Source: Chrysomallon squamiferum (lineage: Eukaryota > Mollusca > Gastropoda > Neomphalida > Peltospiridae). Taken from it: a stretch of DNA of 64,000 bases. Below are positions 56,771 to 64,000 of the stretch, in pieces. Position 1 is the stretch's first letter; every line of letters begins with the position of its first letter. A model generated the notes under the pieces. It worked only from the letters and a program-made list of their open reading frames with translations. It had not been told where the DNA came from and ran no database searches. The stretch lies in NCBI GenBank assembly GCA_012295275.1, contig CM022667.1, positions 8,827,538 to 8,891,537 of the forward strand, written 5' to 3'. The position numbers were made by a program, and so were the translations under genes.

Positions 56771-59700
56771 TCAATATTTGTCGAGGTTTGTTATTTTGAT
56801 AAAGCTGTATGCAAAGATTTCCTGTAAATCTTCAACTGCTTTGTTGTACATCTGCACCTGTGTTGCTTTCTTCTCCAACTTCTCACTGAGGTTTGCAGCT
56901 TCATCTCTGAAATTTAAATATAAATATAATTAACCACTGATGTATTTGTACATAAAATAAACTCTAAGAAAAATAACTAAAAAAATTCATTGTTTTTGAC
57001 GTGCATAATAATAATAATCAAAACTTGTTTTCCTTTTTATCTGAATCAATCATTTATCAGTAATAACTCAAAAATAAAAATAAAAAACAACTATGTATTC
57101 AAATGACATGTAAAATAAAGATTTCTGGTATGGTTATTGTGTCCATGTGTTTGATATTTAATGACAGTTAACAATAATTTGTGGAGGTGCTGTCAAACAC
57201 ACATTTATCTGTTCATTCAAATTCCTGTTATTTATTTATTAGCATCACTTTTGAAAAAACATAATATTATTTAAGCTTTGTTTAAAGTAAAACAGGTCTA
57301 ACATATTACTCACATACATACATACGTACATAATATATATGTATATATATATATGTACATATATACATACATGTATACACATATAATTACATTTTTACAT
57401 GCATACCTATACATACACATGTACATACATACATGCATAAATATGTACAGACACACACACACAAACACACAGATGTATCCTAATTCACCTTGCAAGCTGG
57501 AGGTCTCTCTCGTAGGCCTTGTTAATCAGCTCTCTGTAGCTCTGTTGACACATCATAATGTTCTTCAAACTCGCCACTCTCAGACTGCAACACTCGTCAA
57601 CATCAGCTACCATCTCTTCCTTCTCCAGCAGTTTGTTCTTCAAGATTTCCAGTTCTGAAAATTCAAAGTCTTCATGTAAACTATTATTCTGTATTACGTT
57701 TAAAAAAAATAAAAAAATAATAATAACAATAATAATAAATAAAATTTTAAGTAATAAAATTAAGGTATTATTTTGTATTATTCTTTAAAAATGATAATAA
57801 TCATAAATAAAATTATAAATGATAAATTAAAAAAAGAGAGAGAGAGAGAGATGCACATATATATTTGTTTCTATTTTTTCTTTTCATTTTCACCTTCTTT
57901 GTTTAATGTGATATCAATATTCAGGGAGGAAATGAGATCTTGTAAGATTTTCTTCTGCACCAGCTGTGAATCTCTATCTTCCTGAGTTGTTGTCAGTGTG
58001 TCTGCCAGAGACTCCAAAGAGTGCTCCACTTCCTGTTTCTGTGTCTGCAAAACAAGTCAGTAGTGAGGCTTGAAGCAGATAACATTTCTACCTTCGTGTG
58101 CTTTGTAACTGACAGTGTTGCCGCTTGATATTTTTGCACATTTATGTCTTAAAATTTCCACTAACAACATACTGACTGTTGACATTTTGCCTGCAGGCAT
58201 ATTGACAGTTTGATTGCAGACATATTGTCCACTGATATTTTGCCTGATGACATATTGTCTTTTGGACATTATGACTGATGACATTGTCGGTTGATGTTTT
58301 GAGTGTAGATGTATTATCTGTTGGATATTGTAACTGCCACCATATTGTCAGTTGCAGTTTTGACTGTTAGTATTTTTTCAAGCATTATCATTATTAAAAT
58401 TAAAGAGCTTCATTTTAAAATAAAATAAAATAAAATAAATCATGTTACATAACATCATTCCTTACTGCAGTTCTCACTGAAGACCTTAACTGAGGCAATT
58501 TCTCAATATATATTTTAGTGTTTACGTGTTTGTTACAGATGAACACATCCAGACAAATGCACTAACCAAACATGTTTACATTTTGAGAAAAACAAGAATG
58601 TGTTTATTGATTCGACAAAACCTACTCTCAGTCCGTCAACAATTTTTCTTTCATCATTAATAGACTTGATGATCTGAGTTTCCTCTTTTTTCAGTGAGTC
58701 AAACTCGTGCCACTCAGCTGTAAACTCTTCCTGCATCACTGAAGTTTTTTCTTTTATTTTGTCCAGCTACAGGAGAATGAATAAATGACAAACGTTCATT
58801 GGTTAACTAGCTAAGATATTTTTGAAAGTAATAATTTGTTGGCAGTTGTTACACATTTTTAATTATCAGTCACATATTTTATCAAATTTAAAAAAAAAAA
58901 ATTATGACAGGTCATGTTGTAATGTTTTTCTCTCTCAGTATTTTACATTCTAGATAGAAAATATATATTTATTTTAATTTTTTTTTTTCTTTTGTATATT
59001 TTCCTAATTGCAGATGTTGATGAAACATTGCAATCAAAATGTAAATATAACAGAATCTCAGATATGTAAAAGAAAAATTATTGTAATAAACTAAATAATA
59101 ACTTAAAAGAAATATAACAAAACAATCTTGTTCTGTGAATATGTAGAAAATCTTCAACATACAGACATTTTATCATTTGCAATGGAATTGTTTAGCTGCA
59201 TGATTTTCTCTGTCAGTTCTTTGGCATCATTCTTCAGTGTGTGAAGTTTTTTGTTAATATCCTTTTGAATTTTCTCTGCTTTTTCGAGTCTGGCTCTGGC
59301 ATGTAACACTTGGACTTCCAGAGACGACAGATGCAAAGTCTTCTGCTGCAGTTCTTCCACAACCTTTCGGTACAGTTTTTCCTTTTGATCCTTCTGCAGT
59401 ATAAAAATAAACAAACCGAATAACGCTTATGTGATGACAACCCCCACACCATAATTATTTGAATTTACTCACAACCACCCTATCAGAAGTATTTAATTTA
59501 CAAATATATCAAGAATATTTTATTTTATTTATTATTGTATTCTTATATTCTATCATAACAACCATCACTTTTTGTTATCTTTATTTTTTCATTCCTCCTA
59601 CATCCAGAATGACAGAATGTTAAGTCAGTGTCGTCTTAAGATAGGGACCTGCGGTGTTGTTAAGATGGCCCTGCTTCAAGTATCTTTCCTGATGCTGGAT

Positions 59701-62700
59701 CTCACACAACACTTACACTGTGTCTCTCCTGGTCAATGTGTGCCTCCAGGTCAAACTTCTTAGCCACAAGTGCTTCGATGTCATTATTGAACTGCTTCAC
59801 TTTGGTCTGCAGTGACTGGTTCTGCATGTGCACCTGGCTGAGATGGGATGTCACCATCGTAAGCTGGTTCTTAAGAACTGCCGTCTGCTCCTTTTTCTTT
59901 TCCAATTCGTCCAGCTTGCTGATGTACTTCTTCCTGGCAAACTCTACCTGTAATGATAATTACAGGACGTTAATTACTGATTACATGTTCTACATTTAAC
60001 TTCATCTTTAGCCAGTGTTTAACTGCTAGAGCCTAAATTTAACCTCCTTTTGAGGTAGGGTTTAACTGATATGAACTTTATTTATTTATTTATTGTTTCT
60101 TTTTGTTGTTGCTTTTTAATGATATTTGGTTTTGGTGTACCCTGTGAAGCAAGATTTTTGTTATTGTTGTTGTTGCTGCTGCTGCTGCTGTTGTTGTTCC
60201 ATTGATTATTTTTAATAGCTTATTCTCCTTTAGAAACTTGTTCAATCTTACCATGACTGGCATGGTATTTATGAATCCTCTATTAGAATTATCATTAAGG
60301 ATAGACAAGAATTTAAGCCAGCAACTGAAGCAGTAATGCTGTACACAACCTACCTCAACATTCAGTTCATTAATCATCTTATGGCCAAAATGTATTTCTT
60401 GTTTGTTGTTTTGCAGCTCCGATTCAGTCTGATGAAACATTGTGGTCATCTTCATTATTTCTTCATCTTTCGCGTCACCTTCCATAATTATGTCTTTCAA
60501 CTGAACAAATCAAAATCACGAGAAAGGTTCACACAAAGCCAGGTTTAAAAAGACCAGCAACAGGAAATTAATATTTACAAACATGATTTTTGTCCTTTGA
60601 CCTACATATGCATGTATGCATACACACACATCATATGCATTTGCACATAGCTACACCAACACACACACACACACACACACACAATCACATATACACATGT
60701 ATACACATAAGCAATTAATTACATTTTCTGATGACTGAAACATAATGTTATTTTTTTTTTTAAATTAATAAAAAACAACAAAACAACAACAATGCTTTGA
60801 TACCACTGTCTTAACAGCTGGAGCATCACCCCCAGCTACAATCTGTTTTTCCAGATCCAACTTGATATCTTCCAGCCTCACGATTTCCTGGATTGCTTCC
60901 TTTCCCCATGCAGTTTCCTTGAACATTCTCACCTCGTCCACTTTGAGTATTTCTATCAGTCGACTGACCTCTGCCTACAAATACAATAACAGTTTCATTC
61001 CTGATGGGTTGGGTTGGCTGTTTGCTAGTATTTTAAAACAAATGGCAGTTGAGGCAGAAGTACTCATAATCGTAGATAATAGTAAGTAGTGGTTGTACCA
61101 GTATTATTTAATAAAGGTTGAGTAATAACACCAGAATACCTGTAGTAGTAGTTGTTGTTGTAGTGGTAGTGTAGTGTACTAGTACTACTTGTAGTCTTGA
61201 ACAGTAACAGATGTAGTTGCAGTTGCAACAGGATTTAGTAGCAGCAGTGGGTAGTGAAGAAGTATGTTTAGTTGCAGTAGTTGCAATGGTAGCCACAGTG
61301 GTAGTGGTAATTAAGAATTTTAGTTGTAGTAGCAGTAGCAGTAATTTTAATACATACCTCTAAATTCGTGACAGATTGTAGTTTGTCTGGAATATGATAC
61401 TGAACTTTGTCTATTTGCACTTTGTCTGGGACATGATGTTGAACTTCGTCTATTTGCACTTTGTCTGGGACATGATGTTGAACTTCATCTATTTGCACTT
61501 TGTCTGGGACATGATGCTGCTCTGTGTCTATTTGTATTTTGTCTGGGACATGATGCTGCTCTGTGTCTATTTGTAGTTTGTCTGGGACATGATGCTGAAC
61601 TTTGTCTATCTGTGCCTTCTGCAGTTTGTGTAAAAGCTGCTCGGGACTTTCGTAATCATCAAGGCTTTCTGTTTTCATTTTTTCTTCCACTATCTGTATT
61701 CTGGCCATCCCAGACATTTCTTCTATTATTATCTCTTCTGTATTTTTGTCCTCGGGTTCGTTTTTGTCGTGGTGAATCCGGGAAGGAATCATGTAATCGG
61801 CATAATCAATGATATCCCCTCTAACCACATTTTTTTTAATCATGTCCTTTGTATCCAGGTTCACTCCGTCACCCACTTTGGTTTTTGGAGGGGGCGATTC
61901 AGTTCTTGTCAGCTCTGTTGGTGGTGACAGCGATTCCACCTGTTCAGGCTGTGGAGGTGGTGACTCAACCTCTTTGGGTGGTGTTGGTGGTGATTCAGCC
62001 TGTTCAGGCTGTGGAGGTGGTGACTCAACCTCTTTGGGTGGGGTTGGTGGTGATTCAGCCTGTTCAGGCTGTGGAGGTGGTGACTCAACCTCTTTGGGTG
62101 GTGTTGGTGGTGATTCAGCCTGTTCAGGCTGTGGAGGTGGTGACTCAACCTCTTTGGGTGGTGTTGGTGGTGATTCAGCCTGTTCAGGCTGTGGAGGTGG
62201 TGACTCAACCTCTTTGGGTGGGGTTGGTGGTGATTCAGCCTGTTCAGGCTGTGGAGGTGGTGACTCAACCTCTTTGGGTGGTGTTGGTGGTGACTCAACC
62301 TGTTCAGGCTGTGGAGGTGGTGACTCAACCTCTTTGGGTGGTTCTGAAGGCAACCCAGTCTCTTCTGGTCTGCCATCATCAGATTTTGTTGACCCGCTTT
62401 CAATGCTTTCAGGTACAGCCATGTTCCCTTCTTTTTGCAATGCAATCTCTTCCAAGGACACTGTTGTCGAGCACCTCTTTCGAGCTATAGGAACTTCGTA
62501 CAGAGCATCTTCATTGTCACTTTTGCAAACAGCTTCCCGTCCCATTTCAGAAACATTATCATTGATCGTGGACGTGGCAACAGACGGGGTAATGCTTCCT
62601 TTTTGGCTTCCAAGAGAAATCAGATAGCTGTGTCGTCTGGATCTATCGAGAACATCTTCTTCTTCCATTATGTCCTTTCCCAGTGGCTGAAAAACAGAAA

Positions 62701-63088
62701 TACTTTGTTTTCTCTCTGTCTTTATCTACAAACTCATACTTGAATGAACTGGAAATGTGTTTTAGTGTGTGAGTTAATATTTTTTTTTTTTTTTTTAATT
62801 GGTAAAAAAACATTTATTATTTTATTTTATTTTATTTTATTTTTTTTGGGTGGGGGGTCCTTCTTTTTCTTCTTTTAATGAAAATATCACTAATTTTTCT
62901 AAATGATTTTTCTGAACTGTCGATAAAATGGATTCGGTTAATTATAGCTATGTCACCGTTTATCCAGATTACTGCAATTTGAAAAATCCATTTTTCAGAA
63001 ACTGGTTAATTTTGAATTTGACGTATTGTATAACAGCTAGTTATAGTTCGATGTCGTTTCCGGTACTTACGTTGCTAGTACGAGACAT
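56771..63088 (-). CDS. Coiled-coil protein with two in-frame repeat arrays, complete, ten exons
   Basis: Coding exons: 63088-63071, 62686-61358, 60974-60804, 60500-60354, 59947-59717, 59393-59163, 58766-58626, 58044-57894, 57654-57489, 56906-56771 (stop TGA), 906 residues, all phases consistent. The 18-base first exon (MSRTSN) is set by a clean GTAAGT donor and joins PLGKDIMEEEDV in frame. Residues about 110-260 are Pro/Glu repeats and 355-440 are 13-residue repeats (IDxxQHHVPDK). From about 450 to the end it is nearly continuous coiled coil (for example KKEQTAVLKNQLTMVTSHLS and VVEELQQKTLHLSSLEVQVL). Two coiled-coil exons are both exactly 231 bases (77 codons, eleven heptads). The family is not recognised. 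The architecture resembles cytoskeletal or ciliary coiled-coil proteins, but nothing proves that. Confidence 0.85.
57841..57852. repeat. Short AG run in a coiled-coil-gene intron
   Basis: AGAGAG run about 40 bases beyond the 57894 exon end; non-coding. Confidence 0.5.
58045..58625. other. Intron with degenerate TGACATATTGTC-type repeats
   Basis: Between 58180 and 58360, short phrases such as GACATATTGTC, CTGATGACATATTG and GTTGATGTTTTGA recur every 20 to 30 bases, looking like an old minisatellite. The antisense 75-codon ORF comes from this. Confidence 0.5.
61381..61614 (-). repeat. In-frame 39-base minisatellite (6 units of 13 residues)
   Basis: Six units encode variants of KVQIDxVQHHVPD. 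Unit length is a multiple of three, so copy-number changes keep the frame. The HVPD core is near-constant and the residues after ID vary (TE, EV, KV). Confidence 0.92.
61921..62340 (-). repeat. In-frame 60-base minisatellite (7 units of 20 residues)
   Basis: Seven units of exactly 60 bases, near-identical, encode PPKEVESPPPQPEQAESPPT. The first and last units are slightly diverged. Two of the inner units differ from the rest by the same base (GGGGTTGG against GGTGTTGG), a sign of recent unit turnover. Confidence 0.95.
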
Positions 63089-63481
63089 CTGCTCGCGGTA
63101 ATATAATTTTTGTCTCAATTTATTATCATTTTCATTGATTATTGTGTCTAAAAGGCCAGAAGTAATTTGAAAAATTATTTTATTTGTCATTCGCTCCTGA
63201 AATTTGAATGCCCAATTTCGTAACTACTAACCGAAATGTTTTATCAGTTTACAGCTTTAAAAAGAAGAATACGAACAAACTTATAAATAAGCATGAAAAA
63301 GAAAGACAGAAAAAATAATAAAAAAAGAAAGAAACGAAATGGAAAAAACAATATTCTCGTTTCAAGAGAGAGAGAGAGAAAGCAAAAAGCAACAATAAAA
63401 ATAAATATAAATACCTACAATTGGATCCCTTTTCTGTAATGGAAAACTGCAGATTGTGCAACAAAATACCTCTGACGGTTC

Positions 63482-63516
<35 letters not shown>

Positions 63517-64000
63517 TTCAGTATTTTTTAGTCTAATGGCATCTTTTCTCTTTTATAGTATTTAATTATTTATTACGTCATTATCTGATTACGTCATTAA
63601 TTTATTGTGTTAAATTCAACAACATTACAAAAAATAATTAAAAATTAAAAAATACACTGTCCATTATTTATTTCGCATAAATATTTATGTCTTGTTTGGC
63701 CATATTTAAAAAATATTCAGTATCAAATTATTGAAGTATAAACATATACAAAACACATACGAATGGCGTTTTTTATTTTATTATTTATTTATTTATTATT
63801 AATTTTGGGGGGTTCTTTGGGTTTTATGTTTATGATGTTTTATTTGTGATTTTATTTAATGTAATAAGAAAAAGACGATACTTTAAAATAACAGAAAATA
63901 ATTATCTTTACCAGATTTTATCATATTTGTTAAGAGAATAAAAAATAAAAAAGACGGGGGACAAACGAAAATAGAAGAAAACAATTTTTTTTTGATTTTA
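63089..64000. other. Upstream flank of the coiled-coil gene
   Basis: AT-rich with a (TTA)n run at 63486-63516. No exon or clear core promoter element is seen. Confidence 0.6.

Noticed and set aside
61921-62340. Regular 60-base repeats as a CRISPR-like array
   Set aside because: There are no variable spacers; the units are contiguous, in frame and inside a eukaryotic coding exon.
61809-62627. 272-codon plus-strand ORF
   Set aside because: It is the antisense shadow of the 60-base repeat array. The minus-strand frame has the splice sites, start and phase-consistent neighbours.

Overview
This is invertebrate nuclear DNA. It is AT-rich and full of micro- and minisatellites, and its genes are split into many short exons with standard splice sites. 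Frequent TTA/CA/TG arrays and a highly divergent TALE homeobox gene of the kind expanded in spiralians suggest a mollusc or other lophotrochozoan. That is inference, because no taxon-diagnostic gene is present.

Layout. (1) 586-7297, minus: the 5' part of the splicing helicase gene DHX38/PRP16, running off the left edge. The exon that should carry the Walker A motif is absent, and an unrelated plus-strand 3'-terminal exon (954-1135) sits in that interval. (2) 9778-11395, minus: three phase-consistent exons of an unrecognised gene with a cysteine-rich exon, an RRRR site and a basic helical tail; its 5' end is not found. (3) 12297-17636, plus: complete LRRC69, nine exons, with a TISU-like start and one GC-AG intron. 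(4) 18881-20736, plus: complete four-exon TALE homeobox gene with a TATA box. (5) 24287-49115, minus: a 32-coding-exon NO VEIN-like gene of about 2,970 codons, joining a LOTUS-like winged helix, a GHKL ATPase and a C-terminal NOV_C/DUF3883 domain that keeps a D...EVK nuclease-like signature. (6) About 49072-54927: three tandem copies, about 2.06 kb each, of the 5' end of gene 5 (promoter, leader exon, first coding segment). (7) 54928-56770: a gene-poor gap with a retroelement relic. (8) 56771-63088, minus: a complete ten-exon coiled-coil gene with two in-frame minisatellites. 63089-64000 has no recognisable gene.

The neighbours form no evident pathway. The most interesting locus is the NO VEIN-like gene. 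Its domains combine germline RNA-binding, Hsp90/sacsin-type ATPase and restriction-endonuclease-like folds. Its 5' end is triplicated, the copy joined to the gene has lost a LOTUS domain that the two orphan copies keep, and one exon carries a single extra base. Several copy differences lie in homopolymers, so long-read assembly error competes with real duplication and decay. Exon boundaries were derived by hand from splice sites and phase; all phases chain except at the reported extra base.
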